From assembly GCA_010015745.1 (NCBI GenBank), contig ML978282.1:1-64000 (forward strand): 64,000 nt of DNA, given 5' to 3'. The notes under the pieces are model-generated. The model was given only the letters and a program-made list of their open reading frames with translations. It was not told the DNA's origin and searched no databases. How positions within the stretch are numbered: the first letter of the stretch is position 1; each line of letters starts with the position of its first letter. The translations under genes were made by a program, and so were the position numbers. This DNA comes from Setomelanomma holmii. Its lineage: Eukaryota > Ascomycota > Dothideomycetes > Pleosporales > Phaeosphaeriaceae. Shown piece after piece: positions 1 through 10,834 of the stretch.

Positions 1-141
1 GCGTCTTGCTCAAGAGCTTGAAGAGCAGTCTGTATCTGACGTTCATTAGAAGAGTCCATCTGGTGTTGTTGTTGAGGCATCACGTAGAAAGGTAGAGTTT
101 GGTGGGGGCTTGGCAAAAGTGGGCGGCGAAGCCGTGAGGTA
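1..141 (-). mobile_element. 5' end of a pogo/Tc1-mariner-like DNA transposon, cut by the window edge
   Basis: On the minus strand a GC-normal stretch begins right after a TA dinucleotide (140-141) with CCTCACGGCTTCGCC, likely the terminal repeat. An ATG at 80 opens a frame reading MPQQQHQMDSSNERQIQTAL, which resembles the N-terminus of fungal pogo-type transposases ahead of the psq helix-turn-helix. The rest lies beyond base 1. It abuts an AT-rich degraded copia Gag but has no RIP-like damage itself, so it looks like a younger insertion at a TA target. Family assignment rests on about 25 residues and the TA junction. Confidence 0.5.
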
Positions 142-840
142 CGTTACTACTTTTAGAGTAATTACTACTATTTTTATTGTAGTAGCTTAAAGAAGAAGTA
201 TAGCTTTTATTTTTAATAGAGCTTAGTCTTCTAGATTCATCCAATAACTGCGATATGATATCGTCTAGTTGAAAGTTTCTAGTATTATCTACCCTAATAG
301 TTTGTGTAATAATAGCTACTACGTACTCGTAGTCTTTATTTAGATTATTAAGTAGTAAAGCTATCAAAAACTTATTAGGTAGAGATATATCTCTAGATTC
401 AAGACTATTGACAGCTCTTTTAAATTTATTAATATATAGCTCTAGATTGCCTTCACAAGATTTTAGAGTAATATTTATTAGTTCTTTAGAAATAATGAAT
501 TCACTACTAAATCCTTTAGCTTCGTATAGATTTCCTAGAGTATTCTATAGAATAAATGGATTTTCTATAAATCTAGTTTGTAGTAAAGGTCCGTCTTCTA
601 GAGCTAACTTAATTAAAGCTGTTGCTTTTATAGCAGTTTGCTTTAATTCTTCTATTTGCCCTGTATCGTCTAGCGCTTTGTTTATATAGTCTTCTGCTAT
701 AACTTCTAAATATCCCTTTTCAACTAAAATAGACTGTACTCTAATACTCCAGATATCGTAATTAGAGAAACCTTTAAGTTTAGGGATTTTAAATATAGTA
801 TCTGCTATTTTAGGCTTATAAGATACTTATTTGTAATTAA
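142..840 (-). pseudogene. Ty1/copia Gag relic (UBN2-like), RIP-damaged
   Basis: Reading the minus strand from about 835 down to 145 gives a copia-type Gag of the UBN2/retrotran_gag family: an N-terminal KLKGFSNYDIW block, then SSEFIISKELINITLKSCEG, then LLNNLNKDYEYVVAIITQT and DDIISQLLDESRRL. At least one Trp codon is now TAG (near 550), as expected from C-to-T/G-to-A RIP change, and no clean start codon is visible. The downstream integrase/RT part is missing because a pogo-like element interrupts the frame at about 141 and the window ends. The coding part is nevertheless readable over roughly 230 codons, so decay is moderate. Confidence 0.8.
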
Positions 841-1459
841 AGAGGAGATTAATAGCTACTTTTTATCTTATTTTAGCAGCCTTAAATTAAAACTTTAGAT
901 TTTACTTAAATTGCAACTTTTAGAATTTTAAGCTTAAAGTGCTTATAGTAATATGATCACTAAGGTTAGCTTAAAGTAGTACTTAAATACTATAAGTAGA
1001 TAGAAAACTATCTTAGTTTTAAGTACTTAATTAATAATATCTTTATTAGTAAAAGTAAAGTAAACCGCTTAAGTTTACTTATACTGTAGTAAGTTAAGGC
1101 TTTGAGCTCTATACTTAAGCTTAAGGATTTTTAGCTTAAGTTGCCTATAGTAATTCGTATGTCCGAATTAGGCAATTTCTAGTTCTAAAATGTAAAACTA
1201 GATTAAAAACTGCACTTTTTCTAAGTGCTTAGTAAGCAGTAGCTACACAGGCTAATGCGTGATAAATTTCGTAAAATTTGCTTATTACAAGAAATTTTGC
1301 AATAAGAGCTCTTAAGTATTGCAATCTTAAGTACTTATAGTAAGTTCTTTTAAAAGTAGCTTAAGAACTTAAAATAAGTAACGATTCTTTCTTTTAAGAT
1401 TCTAGAATCTTGTCTTCTCTTCAGTAACTACTTAGATCTTTAATAGATACTAGGTATAA

Positions 1460-1503
1460 TAATAGTAATAGTAATAGTAATAGTAATAGTAATAGTAATA
1501 ATA
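1460..1503. repeat. AGTAAT hexanucleotide microsatellite
   Basis: Seven or so tandem copies of AGTAAT inside the AT-rich region; read directly from the sequence. Confidence 0.9.
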
Positions 1504-2192
1504 TACTATTACTTAGCCTATCTTCAGGCGACAGCAGGCTTTATATTTTTCGATAATTAATACCTCTTAAGATTCTCTCTAGTTTTCTCTTCTAAAGAGA
1601 CCAGAACTAAGAGTATATATAGAGTAGCTCGTGCTTTCTATATATATTAATCTCTTAAAACAATCTATAAGAGCGTATTAAAGGCGCGAGCTAGTTTGCT
1701 ATTAATAATATTCAAGAGAGGTATTAACACCTTGCAGAACGCCGCAAACTCTTAAATAAAACTCTATTCTCCTTATTCCTAAGGTAGAGCTAGCAGAGAC
1801 TAATACTCGATAAAGCCTTAGAGTATACTGTGTATTTACTAGCTTTCTAGCTCAAATAAGAGTACTTAAAATAGCTTCCTCTTAAGTAGCTTAGATAAGC
1901 AACACTATACTGTTCTTTCTACTATACTTAAGAAATACTAGCTTCTAAGAGCTAACTAAGTAGAGTCTAAGACGTCTCTAAATAGCTTAAAGCTAAGAGA
2001 TAACTAATATACTTTAAAGTATAATAGTATACAATTGTAACTTCTTAAATAAGAAAGCTACAAAATAAAAGAGAGATAAATAAAGATGTTTCTCTCTACT
2101 ACTCTTAGATAAGAGCTTATCTTAATTAGCTAGCTTATATAAGCTAATAGCTAATTAATATATAAAATTCTTAAAAGCGTAAGAGTCTATCC

Positions 2193-2208
2193 GGGCTCAT
2201 AACCTGTT
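2193..2208 (-). other. Putative copia primer-binding site next to an LTR edge
   Basis: The minus strand reads AACA followed by GGTTATGAGCCC, a form typical of fungal Ty1/copia primer-binding sites that pair with initiator tRNA. On the plus strand an LTR would start at 2205 with TGTT. This fits the minus-strand Gag relic downstream at 142-840. The outer LTR end cannot be fixed in the degraded sequence, and the distance to Gag (about 1.3 kb) is long, so a nested insertion or an expanded leader is possible. Confidence 0.45.
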
Positions 2209-3590
2209 AAGAAAGTAGATTGGAGGTAGAAGTTTCTACTTTCTCTCTTATAGAGAAACCTAGAAAACTTCTATAAGATATAAAGATAAAAGAAATTTTT
2301 AAGCTTTTAAGAGTATACACTAATATATATAAGATAATATATTAAGGACTAGGTTATTCTCTAGAACTACAGTAAGAGATTCTACTTCTTTTTATATACA
2401 TAAGTCTTCTCTAGTAATATTAATCTAGAAGTTCTAGAAGCTTCTAATTACTAATACCAGATAGTAGAAATAGTAGTATACGTAAACGCATACGCTTACG
2501 TACATACGTAATTCTAGTAGATCTCTTTGTAATCTTATAGTAAGAGCTTACGTAGTTATTCTTGGCCTACGTAATAGACTTTCTCTAGAGATCTTAGAAT
2601 CTTAAAGCTTTGAAGCTTTAATTCTAAGACAGTTAATGCCTAAGGTATAAACAAATACCTAAGGTATATATAATTATGTAAGTATAGCTTACATAATTAT
2701 ACTATACCTAAATAGGTAATACTATATTATAAAGATTATAGATGAGATTTCTGTAAATCTTTACATAAAGCTAGACCTAAGAGATACTTCTATACGCTAA
2801 ATCTCTCGCGCTAAGCTGCAAAAGTGTCTACACAGTTGTAATTAAGCTTATTTTGTATTTTTCATTTCTAAGAAGCAGGCGAGTACGTAAGATTAGTACC
2901 TTACTTAGTTCTTCTTAACTAAAACGTGCAGCGTGTATGTAAAGAACTGTAAATAGAAATAGAGAGTAGTATAGTCTACTAGTTATTATATTACCTTCTA
3001 TTATTAGTTATGTTGTTATACTAAAGTGTATACGTGCTTACTAATAAAGGCAGGTTAATACACCTATATAAAATTGAGAGCAATCTATGTCTAATGTATC
3101 TGCAGCAATTTAAAGATAACTACTTAAGGTATATTAGTGTAAAGTGCTGTATTACTAAGAGTAAACACTTTCTAAATCTGTATCTTTTACGCCTTTAAGA
3201 TAAGAATAGTTTAGGCTTCTGTATTAGAAGACTAGAATGCAGACTATATTGCTAGCAGATTATGTACGGCTAAAGTAGAGCTATAAGAGCATAGCTAGGT
3301 GTAAATAAGTATGTTATGTAATTATTTTATACGTAAGTACTAATCTAGCCTTTAGCATTAACACTAAAGTTAAATTAGATCTCTCTAGAGTCTAGAGGTT
3401 GCGACAGACTAGTGCTAACAGAGTCTACTTCTAGGTTGTTACTCTCTTCTATAAGTGCTAGTATTAATTCTTATGCACCTAGTGCCTCTTACAGCTAGCT
3501 AATAGTAGCTTTAGCTTTCTAGAGCTCTACAGCTATAGCGAGCACTTAAGACATAGCTAGTATCTTCTTATAGTAGTGTAACGAGGTGCT

Positions 3591-4210
3591 GCACCACGTT
3601 CCATGGTAATTCGCAAAATCAGCATCCGTGCTCTATACGAGTTCGGCCCGACGGCCGATAAGACTTAGCTTACTCCTATGTACTTAATCGCGTCAGCCCC
3701 CTAGATAGCACCGTAGCTTTTTGATGTCCTTTCGTACAAGGCCTATAGGTGTTGATCGCCAATCCAAGGTTTCTGAGTCCCCACGCACTCCCATATGCCT
3801 CTGAGTGGATTCACACCGCATCCGGATACCTTTCATCTTGCCTGCGCCGTTACAAGTAGCACTTATTACTATAAGCCTTGCACGTCTTATATCGTAGCTG
3901 CGTTCTATTGCAGCGCGCCTGTTTACTTTTAAGTATAATTACGTCTTTAACGCTTTAAGTAGCATACCTTTCGCGTCTAATAATTAGAGTATATTAGTCT
4001 ACGCTAACGTCTACTGCGTCTTTCTAAAGTACAACAGCTGTCTTTATTAGTTACTAGCATTATACCTATAAGAGAATGTGCTGTTTAGAGGTTTTTAGAT
4101 TATAGTCTGCGTATACAGCTCTTAGACTCTATTATAACGGCGGCAGCTCTAATAGATATGCTTACATAATAGATATACTAAAAGTAGACAGTCTGCTAGC
4201 TATAAAGTAG
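3591..4210. other. Mixed-composition stretch, nothing recognised
   Basis: From about 3591 to 3870 base composition returns to near balanced (blocks such as GAGTCCCCACGCACTCCC), then becomes AT-rich again to 4210. No frame is open for long. I looked for rRNA and tRNA similarity and saw none. It may be an island of less-mutated repeat. Confidence 0.4.
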
Positions 4211-4784
4211 TGTTATCAACCTAAGTCTCCTATACTTCTCTGAGGTTCTGACCGTCTGATCTCGCTCGTGAGTTCAGATGCTCCAGGCTCTTAGCTTGGG
4301 ATAAGCGGAAGGTTGACTAGAAGAGAGGGCTGATGGTAGGCTTCTGTAGTTCTGGTAACGATGACAACAGGGTGATAATTGCTGAAGCTCAACCAATACT
4401 GCGAGAGTATAACAGATATTCAATTTAGGTAAAGAGACCTTGCACTGAGTATCTATGCTGAGTTGACTACGAAGAAAGACAATAACCTGAGAGATCCTCC
4501 TCTGCTATATAGTCCCATTCTTCGTCTCTTCCTGCGTGCCTCTGGGTCTTCCTGCACTGTGGCGCATCTTCCTGCGTGCAGGACAATCCTCCTGCGTGCA
4601 GTTTGTCTTCCTGCGTAGCAGGAGGCTGCTTGGCAGTGCAGTATGCGCTAATGGGTCACGTGACCTCGTTAGTGCGGGGCACCTCGTGCCGTTCCGTCCT
4701 GGGCTGCGTGGCTTATCCGGGGCTGATTCTCTATTACTGTCATCGCTTGGTCGTGAGTACCTTTCCTGCGAGACCTCTGTAACA
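4211..4784. repeat. Probable solo LTR (574 bp)
   Basis: The segment starts TGTTATCAACC and ends CTGTAACA, giving the 5-bp inverted ends TGTTA/TAACA of an LTR. It contains a TATA-like CTATATAG near 4505 and five or so copies of CTTCCTGCGTG between 4528 and 4615. The flanking 5-mers are AGTAG (4206-4210) and ACTAG (4785-4789), a target-site duplication with one mismatch. No primer-binding site follows, so a solo LTR is more likely than a full element. Small open frames inside it are not credible genes. Confidence 0.5.
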
Positions 4785-5244
4785 ACTAGTCGTAGAGACA
4801 GAAGAAAAGAGAAAGAGAAGGTGCAATTACGACGTTAGCTAACAGCTACTAGACTAGAAGTAGTTACATCTACAATAATTACTACTTATATCTATGTAGC
4901 GGTGAAAATGCAGCCGTTTTGGAGGTAGTTTGGCTGCTGCTTTTGGAGGCGTTTTCACCTCGCTTAGGCTTAGTTTCACTGCTGCTTTTACGAAACTATG
5001 CCAAGCGGCGCCTCCTCTCGCTGCGGAGTCCCTGTTACTTCTACCTAGCGGGGTTCAAAAGGGTAAGCAGGTAAAGCGGAGCTGCGACTTTCACCAGCGC
5101 TCTAGCACGACGCATTACTACCAGCTTGCCTATGGGTGGGCCAGCGCCTACTTTAAGTGATGGCATGCCCATCCTCTACCTGTCATCGCAAGCACGCCTC
5201 CTACTTCTCTCTCCCCTCCCTCCAACTGCTCGTACCCTGCTGTA
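4785..5244. other. Upstream region of the DUF3435 gene, with an inverted repeat
   Basis: GGTGAAAA at 4901-4908 and TTTTCACC at 4952-4959 form an 8-bp inverted pair around a TTTTGGAGG-containing loop. This could be part of a promoter or the edge of a DUF3435 mobile element. No gene is visible. Confidence 0.35.
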
Positions 5245-7730
5245 ATGCCGGCCTCTACGAAGACCAACTCCGCCTCGTGTTGGGACGGAGAGTCAAGCAT
5301 CGAGGCGGCATCCGACACGTATACCGATCCTGACACTGAGGCAGATAAAGACATTGAGCCAAGCAGTCGTGAAGATGCTAGACTCGTGTCAGAAAAGGAT
5401 CCAGGGCCTTATGACTCTGAAGCTGAAGAGATACTGAAGGACATTGCTCAATTGAGGGCAGAGGGGCCAGCAAAGCCAAACCATACCCTACATACGACGA
5501 AACTATGGAAGAGGGAACGCGAATTTTGGGAGAGGTGAGATCAACGCGATCCGCATGCGTCTAATCGCCAACCACCCTGATCACTCCGCATTAGGTACTG
5601 CGACAAGATCAAGAGATCACCAGAGGAGCAGCTGCGCGCATGCGAACCAGAGATTTTCAAAGCGTACCTCCGCTGGCGGAAGAAACATTCTCGTGTTAAG
5701 AAGGAAAGCTCGATGCGGAGCTATTGGAAAAGACTCAGCATGTGTTACATGGATCTCACACGGCACAAAATGGACGCTGATATACTGACTGACGTTTGTA
5801 ATGTATGTTCTATGGACATGTCCCGCTCTGCATCACACCTCGCTGACATCGTATTAGTGGATTCCAAGCCTCATGCTTGATAAATCTGAGAAGGAAAAGC
5901 ATGCCATGTACGTCCAGGACCTGTACGCCATCCTTCGCGCACTTTGGGTGGATGATACCAAACCCCTCCACGGTTACATCCGAGTTCAGATGTCGCTGCT
6001 TTTACTCCTCAGTGCTGCTACAGGAACGAGGCCTGGAGCCATCGTTGAGAGCGCAAGCGCTAAAGGCAGCAATAAGGCACTTTCGTTCAAGAATATCGAA
6101 CTTTTAAAGGTTCGCAGCATTGCAGATCCCAGCTGGAGTACTATCGTGGCCAATGTCAATCTTGAGAATATCAAAAACAAGGAGAAAGATGGGAAGCCGT
6201 AAGTTGACTAGCACATATTAAAGTGAGTGAGTCTCGCTGATTTGTATCTTTCAGGAAGAAGTTCACTTTCCGTTTAGAAGGAATCCCTGCCTTCTGCATT
6301 GTTTCATACATTTTGAGCATCAGCGTCAGTCAAGGAGCATTGAGGGACAACTTTACCAGAGTTCAGGATATATTCGACCTCACTATACCCGCGGACCGTG
6401 ACGTACTCCGCATCAAATGGAAAAAGCAATTGCTGAACTTACCGTTCCTATGCGATGTTAGGAACACGTGCGAGGGTGTTCAGATACTGACGGAGCAAGC
6501 ATTTCCCTATGCGAAATACCGCGATATCTTTGTACGCTTAGGGCGGGTCGCAGGCTTCGAGCAGTCATTGGAGTTGTATCAGCTTCGTCGGGCTTCAGGA
6601 AGGAATATCAACAGTAAGTCTGCCTCAGAGTACATTGCTCATGTTTCGCCCGAGCTTAATAAGATGTACCAGGCGCTCTTGACCCAGTAGAACGGAACCA
6701 GACCATGGGTCATCTGGGGAGCACATACGAAAAGTACTACACACCAACGCATATTGCCCGCGACTTTCAGTCTATCTACTTTGGTAGCCCTTCAGAAGAA
6801 CTTCTCATCGAATCAGTTGCACGCATGGGCTTATCACGAGATAAACGTGCTCCTACAGAGCTGGATGACGCACAAAAGGCCGCATTATGGAACGTTCCTG
6901 CACTCGCGATCCTTCGTGAGGAGCGAGAAACGTACAAAAGACAGCTTCATGACCAAGGCTTCCGGCCACTCTCAAAAGGTCTAGGGACAGATACCTACAA
7001 CAGATACGTGGACGCGAGCCGAAAGATTAGCAGTACATATCAGAATTTGTACAGAGAGCGACTAGCATCGGCCATCCGTGAGTTCCATGGATCGATCGAT
7101 ACGATCGAGGTAGCCAGGCAACTCAGTGGGGAGGACGCAGCCGAAGTCCTGACGATACCAGCCGTGAAACTTGAACTCCGGGAGCGAGCCACTATTGCCG
7201 GCATGCTCTTCAAGCCGATCCATGACGACAGAGCCCGGGTGAGATATGTGCGAACGTTGGCTAGCTTATGCTGCAAACAAGAGACGCGGAAGCCAGAGGC
7301 AGTCAAGCGAAAACACGCGGGATTAGTCTCTCTTGAAATCAATGGCTTATCCTTCTCGAACAAGCGGAAGAAGGGCACCGATGGCATCGAAAAGAGCCTG
7401 CGAAATCAGGTTTGCGATACTGTGAAAGCAGAGCCTGACACAATACGGCCCGTCGAAGACGTCCTGGAGATACGGTCTGGGCAGCTATACCCAATTGTGC
7501 TCCCTCATCCTGTGTGCCTTATCTGTATAGGGAATGCAGAGTTCTCGTATGAACGAAGGATGCGCCATGTTCCACGAAAGGATGTCCTAAAGAAGCATGT
7601 GGAGAACCATTTCCGACTCCCTGTATACCAGTCAGGGTTTCTGTGTCGCCACCCTAGTTGTTCCGATCTGCTGGTCGATATGATCCATTTTAAGAGGCAT
7701 GCGCTCGACGTTCACGGAGTGGCTCACTGA
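5245..7730 (+). CDS. DUF3435 tyrosine recombinase-like protein, intact, five exons
   Basis: Exons 5245-5534, 5595-5802, 5858-6198, 6255-6613 and 6673-7730 join in phase into 751 residues; every intron is GT-AG and 55-60 nt. Recombinase motifs are visible: TGTRPG (about residue 222, box I Arg), LYQLRRASGRN (about 387, box II with Tyr for the usual His) and MGHLGSTYEKYY (from 411, second box II His and candidate Tyr nucleophile). The C-terminus has C2H2-like fingers (CLICIG..H..H and CRHPSC..H..H). The family includes Starship captains, but close relatives with C-terminal fingers (often mis-named FluG-domain proteins) exist outside proven Starships. A captain would sit at the element's 5' edge reading inward, matching its place beside the repeat compartment. 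No stop or RIP damage. Confidence 0.9.
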
Positions 7731-8167
7731 AACGCCCACTTTCTCTTTCCAATACATTCTTCAAAAGTATTAAGGAAAATCATCACGCTCAAATATGGCA
7801 ATGCTTCCTTTTCGTCTTTCTAATGGGTGATACGCGTAGATCCAAATAGAATGTATTAATAAGCTATTGTAATAACCTAATTCAAAATCCCCTCCGGCGG
7901 CTCAAGGCTCGCTTAGCTTGAAGCAAGGAGGTTTGCGAGGCATGCATCGCTGTTGGATCACCACGTCATGCAGAAGAGAGACTGACCGTCTGGCGAGTTG
8001 TGTGAGCATCGTGGCGGATCTGTAGTAGAAGAGTTCGGCTAGGCCGCTGGACAAGGCACTCTACAGATGTGGGCGCGAAGGCGACAACAACATTGTAATT
8101 TCTTGTAGTAAGTAGTCGGCCTGTGGAAGAGAACCCTCTGCACGTGATCTAAGCAACGCAGCACAAA
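7731..8167. other. Intergenic, nothing recognised
   Basis: Spacer of 437 bp downstream of the DUF3435 gene. No open frame of note and no clear repeat. Confidence 0.5.
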
Positions 8168-8446
8168 ATGTCTCGATGTGATATTGTGTTATTAAAGTGT
8201 AAGTATCTGTATCATTTCTCGTGACGGGGCTGTTTTCGATACGCAGTGGGGAATATTAGACGAGTTGATCTGCGCAAGGGACAACCGCCCCACGGCGACA
8301 AGGCGCCTGAACCCGAGTGTGACGATCAAAATATCAAAGCGAATTGGCGCTTACGGCTTCCGCCGTTCTGCACTATGATCCACACTCTTTCACGCCATGT
8401 TCCTGCTCCAATTAACAAAAATGAAAAGGTAACTTTAGAGGTGTAA
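8168..8446 (+). CDS. Small hypothetical protein, two exons (tentative)
   Basis: ATG at 8168, exon 8168-8198, a GTAAGT...GCAG intron (8199-8246) and exon 8247-8446 give 76 residues ending KNEKVTLEV. The sequence is basic and Pro-rich with no motif I know. The final codons overlap another GTAAGT, so a further exon could exist. Support is only the splice signals and the joined frame. Confidence 0.3.
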
Positions 8447-9099
8447 GTATCTCTTAGTTGGACCAGGGTATCAACTAAAATTGAAGCTGTAGACGCTCTT
8501 CGGAATCATGACTATGCACTCAATCGTGCTAATAGCCGTCCTTACGTTGCAGTCGATATAACTTAGATAAGGCCTGAACAAATCCACAGCTCTAACTGTA
8601 TGGCTTCACCAGAAACCTATTATAAGACATCATCTCCTGGATGATTGAGGTGAGTGGTTCTATTACGAAATGATTAATATCATATCGCACTCTCGTGCTC
8701 CTGTATTATATCACTTTTATGGCTTGAGAATACCGTAAAACCTGCCATACTATGTAGAACCTGGCCGTACGCATTAGTTATAATGATAAAACTGAGGCTA
8801 TTCGTACAGAGCGGGCCAACCACCTGATACAATGAAATGCCCCAAAAGAAGTACTGCCCGCTTCAGTCAAAACAACCGTTATGATTTCTTTCTTCAAAAG
8901 CCCCACGTAGCTTGTTCTCGATCATATTCTTTCCAGAATCAATTTTGTGCAACATCTTGATCTATTCGATTCTGCTCCTTCTTGTCGCCAGGTAATGATA
9001 CTATAACAAAATTCCAAACGTTCAACGGACGATCTTGAGATTATCACATGCTTGTAGTTCACGTCCACAAGTAAAGTTGTTCTATATGTCTGACACACG
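8447..9099. other. Intergenic, nothing recognised
   Basis: About 650 bp without a convincing frame. Slightly AT-rich, with no recognisable repeat or RNA. Confidence 0.5.
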
Positions 9100-9165
9100 T
9101 TGAAGTGCTACGATCCTGCACTCCTACCAAGTTATGCCGCTCATGAGTTTACCCAGCGAACTGCT

Positions 9166-9945
9166 ATGGCACATAACAGAGCACATACACGCCTTGACCT
9201 GTTTATCGCCAGGAATCGTTACATCAAATACTGCTATTTTGAGACATATCAGCGTGCTGTCCAAGCACTTCAGGTGGAAAAACGCAATAGTAATCGAGAG
9301 CAACGGAAAATCACTGCCCTCAAGAATACCACTAGCTTCAAGCAAGGTCTTGTGGAAGATCTGCCTGCTACACCGCATACAGACAGGATACACCAAACTT
9401 ATGGGGACCTGAGCGAAGAAGAGAAAAGAAGACGAGCGCCAGACATGGTCAAGGACGAGATCGCTAAGAAGGTCGCGAGGGTGTATGAAGGCAGTATGAA
9501 GAAAATCAGGAGCAACATCAATAAGTATATCAGAGAAGGGAAAATACTGCACCACATCCTACAGGGTGCTGTTTGTCTGAACCCGGGTCTTCTGATCCTT
9601 TTCCCCGGCCGAGAGTCAGATCAACCTTCTTTGGAAGCTGAGCGATTTCGACTTGAGCTTGATGAAAAGGAGCTTAAGAGCCTCACCAAGGCGATCGACA
9701 TGAAAGAGTAAGATCTGAATTCTGCTTGAAGGGAACATTCGCTGACCCGACGTCGCAGCATAGATGGACTGACACTTCCAGAGGCTGCTTGGTTCGGGAA
9801 AGTGCTACAAGCTAGACCAGCGCTTCTGGATCAGGTGCCCTCTACTATCCTCAACTTGATCTCAGAGAGTCTCACAGATGTCGTGAATTTCCGCGAACGG
9901 AACCCTGAGAACTTTAAAGATAAGCCACTCCAATTTTTTACCTAA
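9166..9945 (+). CDS. Hypothetical charged protein with possible F-box in an overlapping 5' frame
   Basis: Exon 9166-9707, a GTAAGA...CGCAG intron (9708-9758) and exon 9759-9945 give about 242 residues, with Glu/Lys-rich helices (LSEEEKRRRAPD, LDEKELKSLTKAID) and an Ile/Leu-rich end near IDGLTLPEAAW. The frame stays open upstream to 9100 but only from TTG. In another frame an ATG at 9143 begins MSLPSELLWHITEHI, an F-box-like start open to 9412; a spliced fusion of the two is possible but I found no phase-compatible intron. Function unknown. Confidence 0.55.
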
Positions 9946-10086
9946 TAAAATACATCGCAGCCAATCAGGCGCTCTAGTTCGCGATCTACTATTTTCTAGT
10001 CTTCTCCAGGGTTACTATAAAGTCAGCTTATCTATTCACAATCTGAATTGTAAGGAATAGTTCCTCCACCAGCAAATCATTGGGAG

Positions 10087-10722
10087 ATGATGAATCGGTA
10101 CGTCTCACCTCAAACAGACGGAATGTGGCCTTGTCTAGGAGCAGTAAGCATCGATCGGTGGAACTTATTGGTGATCTGGGAATGTACCTGGCACTCATCT
10201 CAAGACTATCATAATCTCCGCGAGCACAGCAAAGGATGGCTGGTCCATACTCGACCTGAGAACGAGTTTCTTATAGCCTGGGAGCCCACCTTAGAGAAAA
10301 GGTCGCTACAGCCACGTCCTTGCGCTTTACTTTTGGATATCGCTGTCGAGGTCAGGAAAGATCGACCGGGCCTACTTGGTTACGTTGCAGCAAAGCGTCT
10401 GGATCTACAATCCAAGAATGGTGGCAAACAACTCGCTTTCCTCGCTTATTGGAAGATCGCCTCAATGACGAGAGGGCAATTTGCATACTTGCAAGTAACA
10501 TTTTCTAGCTACAGGGGCCATATCGTACACGCAGAGGATGAGATGGTCTGGGTACAGTGGGAGCCGACGTGGGTGTATCACAAAGATATGGACAGCAAGA
10601 GAAAGAATCTGCTCATAGAGTCATGCAATGATCCAGTAGCACTTTTGCGTAGGTTTCACAAGTCGGTGGTACACTATTCTACACGTCTAGAGGTAGAAAA
10701 GCGTATGAGGCTCTTAGCATGA
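10087..10722 (+). CDS. Hypothetical protein, single exon, Trp-rich
   Basis: A 211-residue frame from ATG 10087. It carries two similar blocks, FLIAWEPTLEK and WVQWEPTWVYHKDM; the WEPTW pattern faintly recalls the core of fungal chromo-like modules, but I would not assign one. It lies 140 bp after the previous gene on the same strand. No signal peptide or membrane segment is visible. Function unknown. Confidence 0.5.
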   Translation: MMNRYVSPQTDGMWPCLGAVSIDRWNLLVIWECTWHSSQDYHNLREHSKGWLVHTRPENEFLIAWEPTLEKRSLQPRPCALLLDIAVEVRKDRPGLLGYVAAKRLDLQSKNGGKQLAFLAYWKIASMTRGQFAYLQVTFSSYRGHIVHAEDEMVWVQWEPTWVYHKDMDSKRKNLLIESCNDPVALLRRFHKSVVHYSTRLEVEKRMRLLA

Positions 10723-10834
10723 TCTATGAGTAGTCACGCTTCAACCATTTGTTAGGCATAGTTACAGCATTAGACACCACCTATGTCACTTATCGCCTGT
10801 TGCAATTTTCCAATTCAGTGCATTAGCTGAATGA

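Larger units (their letters stand above)
841..3590. other. AT-rich, gene-free RIP-degraded repeat DNA
   Basis: About 2.7 kb dominated by TA, TTA and CTTAAG-type words, with stops in every frame and no plausible exon. It surrounds the copia relic and its primer-binding site and probably contains the leader and LTR of that element plus other decayed copies. Nothing else could be recognised. Confidence 0.75.

Noticed and set aside
3591..3900. Ribosomal RNA fragment in the balanced-composition island
   Set aside because: I compared it from memory with conserved 28S and 5S blocks and saw no match.
4536..5160. Short plus-strand proteins in the LTR and DUF3435 upstream region
   Set aside because: They overlap the probable LTR and its repeats, with no motif, and compete in several frames.
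6690..6705. Frameshift or stop breaking the DUF3435 gene
   Set aside because: The TAG at 6688-6690 is read only if the 6614-6672 intron is retained; splicing it restores the family sequence SALDPVERNQTMGHL.
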